NCBI GenBank assembly: GCA_947475245.1
Contig: CANJLW010000003.1
Location: 1 to 64,000 of the forward strand
Source: Acetobacteraceae bacterium
GTDB lineage: Bacteria; Pseudomonadota; Alphaproteobacteria; Acetobacterales; Acetobacteraceae
DNA: 64,000 nt
Direction of reading: 5' to 3'
In this document: positions 8,722 through 17,920 of the stretch, piece after piece
Position numbering within the stretch: the first letter of the stretch is position 1
How the letters are laid out: every line of letters begins with the position of its first letter
Notes under the pieces: generated by a model
Told to the model about the DNA's origin: nothing
Database searches by the model: none
Seen by the model: the letters and a program-made list of their open reading frames with translations, nothing else
Program-made: the position numbers and the translations under genes

Positions 8722-9288
8722 ATGATGGTGAGCGCAAGAGACGGGATCACCCGACGGGCGGCTCTGGCAGGCACCGCGACCCTAGCGGGACTGCTGCCCG
8801 CGCGCAAACCGCTTGCGGCGGGTCTGCCCGATATCGGTCGACTGCTGACCCCGGTCTCGCCGCCGACGGAACCGCCGGACATCGCCTTTTCCGGCGCGGA
8901 TGGGGTAGAGCACCGGCTGTCGGCCTTTCGCGGGCGTGGCATGGTAATCAACTTCTGGGCCACCTGGTGCGCCCCCTGCGTGGCGGAAATGCCGTCGCTG
9001 GCGGCGCTGGCCCTGGCCTTGGCGCCGCACGACATCGCGGTGATGCCGCTGTCGTCCGATCGCGGCGGGGCAGAGGTCGTGGCCAATTGGTATCGCACGC
9101 ACGGCGTGTCCGGCCTGCCGGTGTTGCTCGACCCCAAGGGCAACGGCGCGCGCGCCTTTGCGTCGCGCGGCATTCCCACCACCGTCGTCATCAACCGGCA
9201 AGGGCTGCTGTGCGCGCGTCTTGAAGGCGCGGCGGACTGGGGACAAGAAAAAGCCGCCGCATTGCTGCGGCGGCTGATCGAGTCCTAA
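8722..9288 (+). CDS. TlpA-like periplasmic thioredoxin-fold protein
   Basis: A 188-residue exported thiol-disulfide protein. The N-terminus has Thr-Arg-Arg-Ala-Ala-Leu-Ala-Gly before a hydrophobic stretch, a Tat-like or Sec signal (residues about 1-32). The thioredoxin active site WCAPC is at residues 82-86, and the cis-proline comes in [10 protein letters not shown]. TlpA/ResA relatives reduce apocytochrome or copper-site cysteines outside the membrane; a specific partner is not shown. The ATG at 8722 has CAGGGAG upstream at suitable spacing. The last 40 bases also encode a terminator for the opposite strand. Confidence 0.88.
   Translation: MMVSARDGITRRAALAGTATLAGLLPARKPLAAGLPDIGRLLTPVSPPTEPPDIAFSGADGVEHRLSAFRGRGMVINFWATWCAPCVAEMPSLAALALALAPHDIAVMPLSSDRGGAEVVANWYRTHGVSGLPVLLDPKGNGARAFASRGIPTTVVINRQGLLCARLEGAADWGQEKAAALLRRLIES
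9246..9274 (-). terminator. Intrinsic terminator of the adhesin operon, inside the tlpA-like gene
   Basis: On the minus strand GCCGCCGCA and TGCGGCGGC pair perfectly (9 bp, 4-nt loop, 9253-9274) and are followed by TTTTT (9252-9248). It lies 18 bases past the stop of the leftward gene ending at 9292 and within the 3' coding part of the rightward thioredoxin gene, which is an economical arrangement. Confidence 0.7.
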
Positions 9289-9291
9289 GTC

Positions 9292-9789
9292 CTATCGCCG
9301 GACAGCCGGCGGTGGGACCGGTGGCGGTGTTGTGCCGCCTTGCCACAGCTGCAACACCTGTGTCGGGTGGAAGCAGCTGATCGATCCGATCTGATTGGCG
9401 CCGTACTGCATGTAGCCTGGGGCGTTCTGCGGCAGCAGCGGGGTCGAGATCGGCACATAGATCAAGCAAACGGCCCCGTCGATCGGATCGCGCCAGCGCT
9501 GAATGATCGTGTCACGCAGCGGGCCGCGATAGATCTTTTCCAGGATCATCGTCGGGAACGTTTCCCACTCCGACACCTGCGGCGGGGCCGCCGGAGCCGG
9601 CGCGGGTGCCGGCGCGTTTGCCGCCGGAGCGGGCGCGGGTGCCGGGGTTGCAGGCCGAGCGGGGGGTGTTTGGGCCTGAGCGGGGGAGGTGATCCACTCA
9701 AGCTTGTGGTTGAAAACGAGGAAGCCCCCCGCCGCGATGAGGCCTAAGCCCATCGCGGCGGAGAACCCGAGTATCGACTTGCGTGTCAA
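9292..9789 (-). CDS. Membrane-anchored Pro/Ala-rich protein encoded after the adhesin
   Basis: A protein of about 165 residues with no recognised family. A TTG at 9789 is the likely start, since longer forms would overlap the adhesin. After Thr-Arg-Lys-Ser come one hydrophobic helix (about residues 5-25) and a Pro/Ala-rich linker (about 38-70), the kind that crosses periplasm or wall. A compact C-terminal domain of about 90 residues follows (SEWETFPTMILEKIYRGP, two cysteines). The gene starts 13 bases after the adhesin stop and ends just before a terminator, so it is in the adhesin operon. A role as an accessory factor for the adhesin is inference from position only. Confidence 0.75.
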   Translation of the reverse strand: MTRKSILGFSAAMGLGLIAAGGFLVFNHKLEWITSPAQAQTPPARPATPAPAPAPAANAPAPAPAPAAPPQVSEWETFPTMILEKIYRGPLRDTIIQRWRDPIDGAVCLIYVPISTPLLPQNAPGYMQYGANQIGSISCFHPTQVLQLWQGGTTPPPVPPPAVRR

Positions 9790-9802
9790 GTGTCTCGACC
9801 TA

Positions 9803-12800
9803 TCAGAATTCGAGCGCGACGCCGATACGACCGATGTAGTTGCCACCCGTCGCGACACCGATACCACCCGTCACGTAGATCGTGTCGAAGTAGGGGATGT
9901 CGAGGCGGTGCATCACGGAGCCACCCATTGCGAACTCGCCGCGATACCCAGCGGTGTTGAACGCGATGGTCGTCTTGCCGCGAGCCGACGGGGTCGGCGC
10001 CTGGGCCATGGCGGCGGTGGCGGCGATGCCGCGGAACGCCTGCTTGACCAGGCCCTGGACCTGTTGCCAGTTCGGGGCATCGGTTCCGTAGATAGCCGGC
10101 GCCACGTTGGAGATTCGCCGCAGGTTATCGTGCGTGCCGACCGACACCGTGTTCGGCTCCGTCGCGATCGAGTTGGCACCCAGAGCGACCGAGTTACCGG
10201 CAGCCGCCGTAGCCCGGGCATTCGCGCCGATCGCGGTGGAGTTGTTCGCCAGCGCCTGCGAGTTGACGCCGAAGGCGGAGGTGGACGTGTTGTTCGCGGT
10301 CGCTCCGTTACCGAAGGCGGACGCGGACACGTTCCTGGAGGTGACGCCCGGTGTCGAGGCCACGGCGTTGTCGCCGAAGGCCGCGCCGCCGTTGGTCGCG
10401 AAGCTGTCCGCGCCGACCGCGACCGACCCGGTTGCCCGCGCGCCGGAGCCGATGGCCACCGCGTTGGCACCCGTAGCCGCCGAGGACAGACCGATGGCAA
10501 CCGCGTTCGCCGCGTTGGCGACGGCGCTCTGACCCAGCGCGACGGTGGCGGAGGCCGAAGCCGCCGCGCCCGTGCCGCCGGCGAAGCTGCCCGCGCCCGA
10601 CGCTGCCGAGGCATTGCCGATCGCCGTGGCGTTGGCGCCGGAAGCAGCCGACGTCGTGCCGAAGGACAGGGCGTTCAGGCCGGAGGCGGTTGCCCCGCTG
10701 CCGAGAGCGCCCGATCCGATCCCGCTCGCCGTCGCGCCGCGGCCGATGGCCGATGCGTTGGCGGCCGAGGCGACCGCGCCGGTGCCGGAGGCCAAAGCGT
10801 TCACCGCCGAGGCGGTTGCGCCCGTGCCGAAGGCCGCCGCGTTGGCGCTGTTGGCGACGCTGTTCTGACCGATCGCCGAAGCGCTGGCACCCGAAGCCGC
10901 CGAACCGGAACCGATCGCGACGGAGTCCGCTCCGGACCCAGCCGCCGTGTTACCGATCGAGGTGGCGTTCGCCGCGCTCGCCGTCGACCCCGTGCCCAAC
11001 GCCAAGGTGTTGGTGTTGGATGCCGTGGCGCCGCTGCCGAAGGAACCCGCGCCGATCGCGCTGGCCGTCGCGCCGCGGCCAATGGCCGAAGCATTCGCCG
11101 CCGAGGCGCTGGCGCTGGTGCCCAGGGCCACCGCGTTCGCGCTGTTGGCAACACTGTTCTGACCGATCGCCGAAGCGCTGGCACCCGAAGCCGCCGAACC
11201 GGAACCGATCGCGACGGAGTCCGCACCGGACCCAGCCGCCGTGTTACCGATCGAGGTGGCGTTCGCCGCGCTCGCCGCCGAACCCGTGCCGATCGCGACC
11301 GCGTTGGTCTGCGAAGCGGTTGCTCCGCTACCAAAAGCGCCCGCGCCGACCGCGCTCGCCGTCGCGCTGCGACCGATGGCGGAAGCGTTGGCCGCCGAGG
11401 CGGTTGCGCTGGTGCCGAAGGCCGCCGCGTTGGCGCTGTTGGCCACCGAGTTCTGACCAATCGCCGAAGCGCTGGCACCCGAAGCCGCCGAACCGGAGCC
11501 GACCGCGACGGAGTCCGCGCCGGACCCAGCCGCCGTGTTACCGATGGAGGTGGCGTTCGCCGCGCTCGCCGCCGAACCCGTGCCGATCGCGACCGCGTTG
11601 GTCTGCGAAGCGATTGCTCCGCTACCAAAAGCGTCCGCGCCGGCCGCGCTCGCCGTTGCACCGCGACCGATGGCCGAAGCGTTCGCCGCCGAGGCGGTTG
11701 CGCTGGTGCCGAAGGCCGCCGCGTTGGCGCTGTTGGCTACCGAGTTCTGACCAATCGCCGAAGCGCTGGCACCCGAAGCCGCCGAACTGGAGCCGACCGC
11801 GACGGAGTCTGTTCCCGAAGCCGCCGAACCGGAGCCAACCGCGATGGAGTCCGTTCCCGAACCCGCCGCCGTGTTACCGATGGAGGTGGCGTTCGCCGCG
11901 CTCGCCGTGGCACCGCGACCGATGGCCGAAGCGTTCGCCGCCGAGGCGGTTGCGCTGGTGCCGAAGGCCGCCGCGTTGGCGCTGTTGGCAACCGAGTTCT
12001 GACCAATCGCCGAAGCGCTGGCACCCGAAGCCGCCGAACCGGAGCCGACCGCGACGGAGTCCGTTCCCGAACCCGCCGCCGTGTTACCGATCGAGGTGGC
12101 GTTCGCCGCGCTCGCCGCCGAACCCGTGCCGATCGCGACCGCGTTGGTCTGCGAAGCGGTTGCTCCGCTGCCAAAAGCGTCCGCGCCGGTCGCGCTGGCC
12201 GTGGCACCGCGACCGATGGCCGAAGCGTTCGCACCCGAAGCTGCCGCGCTGGCACCAATCGCCGTGGCATTCGCGGCGGAGGCATTCGAGGCGGCACCGA
12301 AGGCTGCCGCGTTTGTGCTTGTCGCGACGCTGCTTTGGCCGACCGCGGCGGAGCCGGTGCCGGACGCGTTGGCCTGATTACCGACCGCGGCCGCGCTGGT
12401 GCCGGACGCATTGGCGTTGGCGCCCAAGGCCGCCGCGAAGGTGCCGCCGGCTATGCTGCTGTTACCGATCGCCGAGGAGCTGACACCGGAGGCGTTGGCA
12501 CCGTCACCCGCCGCGAGCGCGGAGGTCGCGGAAGCGATCGCCTGCCGGCCAAGGGCTGTGGACAGGTTGGCCGAAGCGTTGGAACCCGTGCCGATTGCCG
12601 CGGAATTGAGGCCGGCGGCCGTCGCAACCTGGCCGATCGCCACGCCACCGATACCAGCCGCCGCCGCGCCTGTGCCGATCGCGGCAGCCGACGCGGCCGA
12701 AGCGTTCGAACCGCTGCCGACCGCGATCGAGTCCGTGCCCAGGCCGACCGACGCGTTACCGATCGCCGTGGCGTTCGCGACACTTGCCGAGGCTGCCGTG

Positions 12801-15580
12801 CCGATCGCGACGGCATCGCTGCCGGTCGCATTGGCACCGTTACCGAACGAACCGGCACCGGAACCCGCAGCCACCGCGCTGCGACCGATGGCCGACGCGT
12901 TGGCGCCCGAAGCGTTGGCGCCGTTGCCGATGGCCGTGGCGTTCGTGGCGGAACCGATGGCGTTGGTGCCGAACGCCATCGACGAAGCGCCGGAGGCGTT
13001 GGCCGTGTTGCCGAGAGCCGTGGCGTTGGCCCCGTTGGCCAGAGCGGTCAGACCAATCGCCGTGGAGTTGGCGGCATTGGCATTCGCGCCGTTACCGAAG
13101 GCCGAGGCATTCGCCGCGCCCGCCCGGGAATTGGTGCCGACCGCCGTTGCGTTGGCCGAGGTTGCCGTCGCGGTGTTACCGAACGCCGAGGCGCTGGCAC
13201 CTGACGCGTTGGCCGATGCGCCGAACGCCGCGCTGGATACACCGCCCGCGTTGGAATTGCTGCCGACCGACGTGGCGAGGGTGTTGCCGGCGTTGGCGGA
13301 ACTACCGACCGCCGTGCCGCCGGTCCCCGAAGACAACGCAGCCGAACCGATGGCGATCGCCTCGGACCCCGATGCGTTGCTGGCCGTGCCGACCGCGATG
13401 GCGTTGGTGTTGGTCGCATTCGCCTGGACGCCAATGGCTGCTGCGCTCGCGCCGCTCGCAATCGCGGCGCGACCGAACGCCGCGGCGCTGTTGCCGGAGG
13501 CGTTTGCGGCCGCGCCGACCGCCGTCGCAAACGCCGCGCCGGCCGATGCCGTATTACCGACAGCGGTCGTGCTCGCTCCATTCGTGCCGGCCGATGCGCC
13601 GATCGAAACCGCATTCGTGCCCGTCGCGTTGGAAGCGCTGCCGAAAGCCAGCGAGTCGGCGCCGACGCCCAACGCGCCGTTGCCGATCGCCGTGGCGTTC
13701 GACGCAGAGGCATTCGCGCCCAGGCCCAAGGCTGACGCGTTGGCACCGCTGGCAATCGCGTTACGACCGATCGCCGTGGCGTTGGCCGAGGAGGCGTTGG
13801 CACTTGTGCCGATCGCCGTCGTGAACGACGCGCCGCCCGTTGCCGCATTACCGACAGCGATCGCGCTGGCGCCGTTCGTGCCCGCCGCCGCGCCGACCGA
13901 GATCGCATTCGCGCCCGTCGCGTTGGAAGAGCTGCCGAAGGCCAGCGAGTCGGTGCCGGCACCCAAGGCGCCGTTGCCGATCGCCGTGGCGTTCGCGGCA
14001 GAAGCGTTCGCCCCGTTGCCCAGGGCCGCCGCGTTCGCGGCGGTGCCGCGCGCGCCGTTACCGATCGCCGTGGCGTTCGCCGCACCGGCGATCGCCCCGG
14101 CACCGAAGGCCGCGGAATTCGCGCCCGCGCCGACGGCCAACAGACCGACCGCCGCCGAACCCGTGCCCGTCGCATTCGCGCCGGCGCCCAGGGCGGAAGC
14201 ATTCGCGCCATTCGCGTTCGCCGACGTGCCGATGGCAACCGCATCCGCGCCGCTGCGGGCGTTGGCGTTCAGACCGATCGCCGTGGTGTTGGAACCAAGC
14301 GCATTCGCGCCGACGCCGAACGCCGCGGAGTTGGCGCCCGTCGACGTGGTGAAGTCACCGATCGCGGTGCCGCCCAGCGCCGCGCTGGCGGAATTACCGA
14401 CCGCGACCGAACCGGTTGCGGCGGAGTTCGTGCCGATGGCGATGGCGTTCGCGCCGCTCGCATTCGCCGCCGTGCCCGCCGCGAAGGCGTTGGCCTGGCT
14501 GGCGAGGGCACCGGTGCCGATCGCGAAGGCATTCGCCGCGCTGGCGTTGGAGTTCGTGCCCACCGCGAAGGCATTGGCCTGGCTGGCATTGGCGTTGGTG
14601 CCGAAGGCCGAGGAGTTCGCCGCGGAGGATTTGGAGTTCGCGCCGAGCGCCGTGCCGCCGGCAACGGTGGCGCTGGAATTGGCGCCGATCGCGGTTGCGT
14701 TCGCCGCCACCGCCTGCGCGCCGAAGCCGACCGCCGTGGTGTTGGTGGCGTTCGCGGTGGTGCCGAAGCCCAGCGCGGTGCTGTTCGCGCCCGTCGCCTG
14801 GGAACCGGTGCCAACGGCGAGGTTCCCGTCCTGCGAGGCAACCGAACCGGCGCCGATGGAAACGGCGTTCGCGGTTGCCGCGTTCGCGCTGGTGCCGAAG
14901 GCAATGGCGTTCGCGCCAGCGCCGACCGCTCCGGTGCCAATCGCCGCGGCATTTGCGGCGGAAGCGTTGGCGCCGTTGCCGATGGCGGATGCGCTCGCGG
15001 CGGAGCCGACAGAACCGTTGCCGATTGCCAGGGCATTGTTGCCGGCGGCTGTCGCGCTGTTGCCGATCGCGGCGGCGCTGATGCCACTCGCGTTCGCGGC
15101 CTGACCGAAAGCCGCGGCGTTGGCGCCGCTGGCGGCGGTGGCGTTACCAATCGCCGTTGCGTTGGCCGCGGCGGCGGTCGAGCCCGAGCCGATCGCCATG
15201 GCGTTGTTGACACTGCCCGTGATCGTGGCACCCGTGCCGATCGCCATTGAACCCGCGGACGTGCCGCCGATCGCCGCGCCCGTGCCGATGGCGATTGCAT
15301 TCGCCGCCGTGCCGGTGACTGACGCGCCGGAGCCGATCGCCGTCGCGTCCGTGGCCGTCGCGCCGACGGTCGCCGCGCCCAGGTTGGAAGCGCCGGCGTT
15401 GTTGCCGGAAACGGCGACCTGACCAAGGTTATTCGTGGCCGCGGTGCCGGTGCCGGTGTTCGCGCTGTCGGCCTGGTTGGCCGCGCGGACGCTGCCCGCG
15501 GTGATCGTCAGTGCCCCGACCGACAATCCGACAGCCAGCAGGGCGCGGTAGCTTACGGAACTGTTAAGCTGATTGGCCAC
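9803..15580 (-). CDS. Giant YadA-like trimeric autotransporter adhesin
   Basis: A type Vc secreted surface adhesin of about 1925 residues that should trimerise in the outer membrane. Residues 1 to about 33 are a signal peptide ending Val-Arg-Ala. Nearly all of the rest is a run of 14-residue YadA-head repeats (pattern A-I-G-x-x-A-x-A-x-G-x-x-A-x), very rich in Ala, Gly, Ser and Asn, with no long coiled-coil stalk. The neck RRISNVAPAIYGTDAPNW and the four-strand anchor (GKTTIAFNTAGYRGEF ... GRIGVALEF) close the chain, ending in Phe as outer-membrane barrels do. I chose GTG 15580 because GGAGGA stands 8 bases upstream; the longer reading lacks this. Recent internal duplications are listed separately. 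The long rightward ORFs across it are shadows. Confidence 0.95.
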   Translation of the reverse strand: MANQLNSSVSYRALLAVGLSVGALTITAGSVRAANQADSANTGTGTAATNNLGQVAVSGNNAGASNLGAATVGATATDATAIGSGASVTGTAANAIAIGTGAAIGGTSAGSMAIGTGATITGSVNNAMAIGSGSTAAAANATAIGNATAASGANAAAFGQAANASGISAAAIGNSATAAGNNALAIGNGSVGSAASASAIGNGANASAANAAAIGTGAVGAGANAIAFGTSANAATANAVSIGAGSVASQDGNLAVGTGSQATGANSTALGFGTTANATNTTAVGFGAQAVAANATAIGANSSATVAGGTALGANSKSSAANSSAFGTNANASQANAFAVGTNSNASAANAFAIGTGALASQANAFAAGTAANASGANAIAIGTNSAATGSVAVGNSASAALGGTAIGDFTTSTGANSAAFGVGANALGSNTTAIGLNANARSGADAVAIGTSANANGANASALGAGANATGTGSAAVGLLAVGAGANSAAFGAGAIAGAANATAIGNGARGTAANAAALGNGANASAANATAIGNGALGAGTDSLAFGSSSNATGANAISVGAAAGTNGASAIAVGNAATGGASFTTAIGTSANASSANATAIGRNAIASGANASALGLGANASASNATAIGNGALGVGADSLAFGSASNATGTNAVSIGASAGTNGASTTAVGNTASAGAAFATAVGAAANASGNSAAAFGRAAIASGASAAAIGVQANATNTNAIAVGTASNASGSEAIAIGSAALSSGTGGTAVGSSANAGNTLATSVGSNSNAGGVSSAAFGASANASGASASAFGNTATATSANATAVGTNSRAGAANASAFGNGANANAANSTAIGLTALANGANATALGNTANASGASSMAFGTNAIGSATNATAIGNGANASGANASAIGRSAVAAGSGAGSFGNGANATGSDAVAIGTAASASVANATAIGNASVGLGTDSIAVGSGSNASAASAAAIGTGAAAAGIGGVAIGQVATAAGLNSAAIGTGSNASANLSTALGRQAIASATSALAAGDGANASGVSSSAIGNSSIAGGTFAAALGANANASGTSAAAVGNQANASGTGSAAVGQSSVATSTNAAAFGAASNASAANATAIGASAAASGANASAIGRGATASATGADAFGSGATASQTNAVAIGTGSAASAANATSIGNTAAGSGTDSVAVGSGSAASGASASAIGQNSVANSANAAAFGTSATASAANASAIGRGATASAANATSIGNTAAGSGTDSIAVGSGSAASGTDSVAVGSSSAASGASASAIGQNSVANSANAAAFGTSATASAANASAIGRGATASAAGADAFGSGAIASQTNAVAIGTGSAASAANATSIGNTAAGSGADSVAVGSGSAASGASASAIGQNSVANSANAAAFGTSATASAANASAIGRSATASAVGAGAFGSGATASQTNAVAIGTGSAASAANATSIGNTAAGSGADSVAIGSGSAASGASASAIGQNSVANSANAVALGTSASASAANASAIGRGATASAIGAGSFGSGATASNTNTLALGTGSTASAANATSIGNTAAGSGADSVAIGSGSAASGASASAIGQNSVANSANAAAFGTGATASAVNALASGTGAVASAANASAIGRGATASGIGSGALGSGATASGLNALSFGTTSAASGANATAIGNASAASGAGSFAGGTGAAASASATVALGQSAVANAANAVAIGLSSAATGANAVAIGSGARATGSVAVGADSFATNGGAAFGDNAVASTPGVTSRNVSASAFGNGATANNTSTSAFGVNSQALANNSTAIGANARATAAAGNSVALGANSIATEPNTVSVGTHDNLRRISNVAPAIYGTDAPNWQQVQGLVKQAFRGIAATAAMAQAPTPSARGKTTIAFNTAGYRGEFAMGGSVMHRLDIPYFDTIYVTGGIGVATGGNYIGRIGVALEF
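10867..12252 (-). repeat. Tandem 294-bp macro-repeats inside the adhesin gene
   Basis: Near-identical blocks begin at 10867, 11161, 11455, 11749 and 12001. The steps are 294, 294, 294 and 252 bases, that is 98 and 84 codons, or seven and six of the 14-residue head repeats. The blocks keep frame and differ by few bases, which points to recent unequal recombination. The 252-base step looks like a block that gained or lost whole head units. Confidence 0.85.
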
Positions 15581-15732
15581 GATGCGTATCCTCCAAAATC
15601 CAAGCCGAGCGACCGTCTTGAGACAACGGGACCCAGGCGAGACAGTAAACCTCACAATCAGAAACGCATGCCTAGCGCAACCAATCCAGCAACCCGGGGT
15701 TGTATTGTGCGATTTTACGACGGTATGTGGCT

Positions 15733-15744
15733 CTGATGCATCAG
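15733..15744. promoter_or_regulatory. Perfect 12-bp palindrome upstream of the adhesin gene
   Basis: CTGATGCATCAG lies about 150 bases upstream of the adhesin start in the 230-base gap between the adhesin and the DsbD-like gene. The gap is AT-richer than its surroundings. It could be an operator; no promoter boxes can be assigned with confidence. Confidence 0.3.
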
Positions 15745-15810
15745 ATCAGAAATTTTTGTAAGGACACGGAAATGTCACGGATTTCGCGATAAACCGCAGT
15801 CTTCCGCCAA

Positions 15811-17826
15811 TTACGGCGCGACGGTCCGAACGCCCAGCGCGTCAAGAACCACCGGCTGCGTCAATATCTGGGGGAATTGTATCGAAGGGGTGTTACCCCC
15901 CGGAAACAGCACATACAGCGGCACGCCGTCGCGACCATGCTCCCGCAGGAACGACGTGATCGCCGGGTCCTGCCGAGTCCAATCGCCCTTCAGATAAACA
16001 ACCCCACGCGCCGCGAAGGCTCCGCGCACCGCGTCCGACGACAGAACCACACGCTCATTCACCAGACACGTCACGCACCACGCCGCCGTCATATTCACAA
16101 ACACCGCTCGGCCTTCGGCGCGCGCCCGGGACAGGCGTTCGGGGGAATAGCGCTCCGCCGGCGCGCCCGCCGAGTCGGGCGGGGTCTCGGCGACGGTGGC
16201 CAGGGACAGAACCGCGATCGCCGCCGCCACCACCGCCAAACCTTTCCCGCCCCACGCCGCTCGGCCTTCCGCCCGCTGAGACAGGCCGAACACCCAGGCG
16301 GCAAAGCCGATCAGAACCAGCGCAATCCCGCCGGACAGAATGCCGGGCGGGCCGGATTGCTGCGCCAGCACCCAGATCAGCCACAGGCAGGCGGCATACA
16401 TCGGAAACGCCAGCGCCTGCTTCAGCACGTCCATCCACGCGCCCGGCCGGGGGGCGTGCCGAGCAATGGCCGGATTCGCGGCCAGCAGGGCATAAGGCGC
16501 GGCCAGACCCAGGCCCATGACCAGAAAGACCGCGATGGTGACGGCGGGCGGGGCGGCGAGGCCGGCGGCGATGGCCGCGCCCATGAACGGGGCGGTGCAC
16601 GGCGTGGCGACCAGCACCGCGAGCAGGCCGGTAAAGAAACTGCCCGCGTGGCCCGAACGGCCGGCAAGGCCCGATCCGGCCGACGCGAGGCCTCCGCCGA
16701 CCTGAAAGACTCCGGACAGGTTCAGCCCGACGGCAAACAACAAAACCGCCATCGCGGCGACGAAAACCGGCGATTGGAACTGAAACCCCCAGCCGACGGC
16801 GGACCCGGCGGCGCGGGTCAGCAACAGCACCGCGCCCAGACCGGCGAAGGTGACGAGAACCCCGGCGGTATAGGCAACGGCATGGCCCGCGCCCGCGCCG
16901 GACGCCGCGCCGCGCGTCAGACCCACCGCCTTCATGGCCAGGATCGGGAAGACGCAGGGCATCAGGTTCAGGATCAACCCGCCGAGAAAGGCAAACAGCA
17001 AGGCCGTCGGCAGGGCAATCGTCTCTTGCAGCGTCGTCGAACCCGCCTCGGCGAGAATGGCGACATCGGTCTGTTGGCCGGAACGATCGCGGATGGACAC
17101 AATGCCGGACAGCGCGGTCAGCGGCTTTGGCGTGACGAGGCCAAGCGACAGGCCGCCCGCCGCGACCGATAGCCGCTGCGGCGCGTCGTCGGTGATCAGG
17201 CCGGACGCGTCGGGGATAAACCAGGCTTCGGCGACGGTGGCCGGGGAGAGTTCGGCGCCGGTCAACGTCAGCACGCCCTGCGCGGAAATCGTCGCCGGCC
17301 AGGGCGACGGTCGGGGCACCGCGCGGGCATGGGCGTCGAACAGCGGGGTTTGCGCGGACGGTGCCGAGGGCGCGGGTCGGAGGTCGAGGCTGAACGTCCC
17401 TTCCTCCGGCACACATATATCCTTGCACACCAGCCAGCGCGCCTCGGCGCGGATCGTCGTGCCGCCGGACAGGAAGGTAACGCGGAGCGGGAGCAGGACT
17501 TCGCCGGTATAGGCGTAGGTCATGATCGGCCCCTCCGCCAGGCGATGCGGGGTCGGCCAGTCGATCGGTCCGGCGGTCGCGCCGGCGGGAAGGTCGAGGG
17601 TGAGTTCGGGCGGCGCGCCGGCGTCGCCGGGATTACGCCAATACGTATGCCAACCGTCGGCAAGGCGCAGGCGCAGGGCGAGGCGAATGGTCTGGCCGGG
17701 CGCGGCGGAGTCGGAGTCGCTGACCAGGGTCGCGACCACGCGGCTGGTGACGACGGAGGCGGATTCACCCGCGACCGCCGGTGTCGCGCAGAGGATCGCG
17801 AGGAGAAGCAGCAGGAAGCGGATCAT
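15811..17826 (-). CDS. DsbD/ScsB-like thiol:disulfide transmembrane reductase
   Basis: A 671-residue inner-membrane protein that carries reducing power from cytosolic thioredoxin to periplasmic thiols. Order of parts: signal peptide (1-19); N-terminal immunoglobulin-like domain with the Cys pair CKDIC near 134-138; a central eight-helix DsbD/CcdA-type region with the redox cysteines in NLMPCVFPIL and VATPCTAPFMG; C-terminal thioredoxin domain with WCVTC near 582-586. All redox cysteines of the family are present. I chose ATG 17826 because the signal peptide starts there. It could feed electrons to the TlpA-like protein at 8722 or to other periplasmic proteins. Confidence 0.9.
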   Translation of the reverse strand: MIRFLLLLLAILCATPAVAGESASVVTSRVVATLVSDSDSAAPGQTIRLALRLRLADGWHTYWRNPGDAGAPPELTLDLPAGATAGPIDWPTPHRLAEGPIMTYAYTGEVLLPLRVTFLSGGTTIRAEARWLVCKDICVPEEGTFSLDLRPAPSAPSAQTPLFDAHARAVPRPSPWPATISAQGVLTLTGAELSPATVAEAWFIPDASGLITDDAPQRLSVAAGGLSLGLVTPKPLTALSGIVSIRDRSGQQTDVAILAEAGSTTLQETIALPTALLFAFLGGLILNLMPCVFPILAMKAVGLTRGAASGAGAGHAVAYTAGVLVTFAGLGAVLLLTRAAGSAVGWGFQFQSPVFVAAMAVLLFAVGLNLSGVFQVGGGLASAGSGLAGRSGHAGSFFTGLLAVLVATPCTAPFMGAAIAAGLAAPPAVTIAVFLVMGLGLAAPYALLAANPAIARHAPRPGAWMDVLKQALAFPMYAACLWLIWVLAQQSGPPGILSGGIALVLIGFAAWVFGLSQRAEGRAAWGGKGLAVVAAAIAVLSLATVAETPPDSAGAPAERYSPERLSRARAEGRAVFVNMTAAWCVTCLVNERVVLSSDAVRGAFAARGVVYLKGDWTRQDPAITSFLREHGRDGVPLYVLFPGGNTPSIQFPQILTQPVVLDALGVRTVAP

Positions 17827-17875
17827 GAATTGCCTGGCGTGGATGAAGGACGAACGGCTTCCCTCGCCCACGCCG

Positions 17876-17920
17876 TGCGCCCCCCTCTCCCGCATGCGGG
17901 AGAAGCGTCGAGTGGGTGGG
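17876..17920. repeat. Second REP-like element, after clpA
   Basis: The run CCCCTCTCCCGCATGCGGGAGAAGCGTCGAGTGGGTGGG has the same layout as the window-edge element at 1-58: a CTCTCCC/GGGAGA palindrome followed by GCGTCGRGTGRG. It sits directly after the clpA stop codon in the leftward direction, in a 94-base gap, and may serve as a 3' end structure. Confidence 0.6.

Noticed and set aside
10867-12252. CRISPR-like or transposon repeats
   Set aside because: The repeats keep codon frame and encode YadA head units; there are no spacers and no cas genes in the window.
9689-13204. A 1171-codon rightward ORF across the adhesin gene
   Set aside because: It is low-complexity Arg/Gly/Asp-rich and mirrors the GC-rich 14-residue repeats on the other strand. 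The leftward frame has a signal peptide, repeats and a membrane anchor.
12399-15104. A 901-codon rightward ORF of Ala-Pro-Leu repeats
   Set aside because: It is the antisense shadow of the adhesin head repeats; the reading has no start context or domains.
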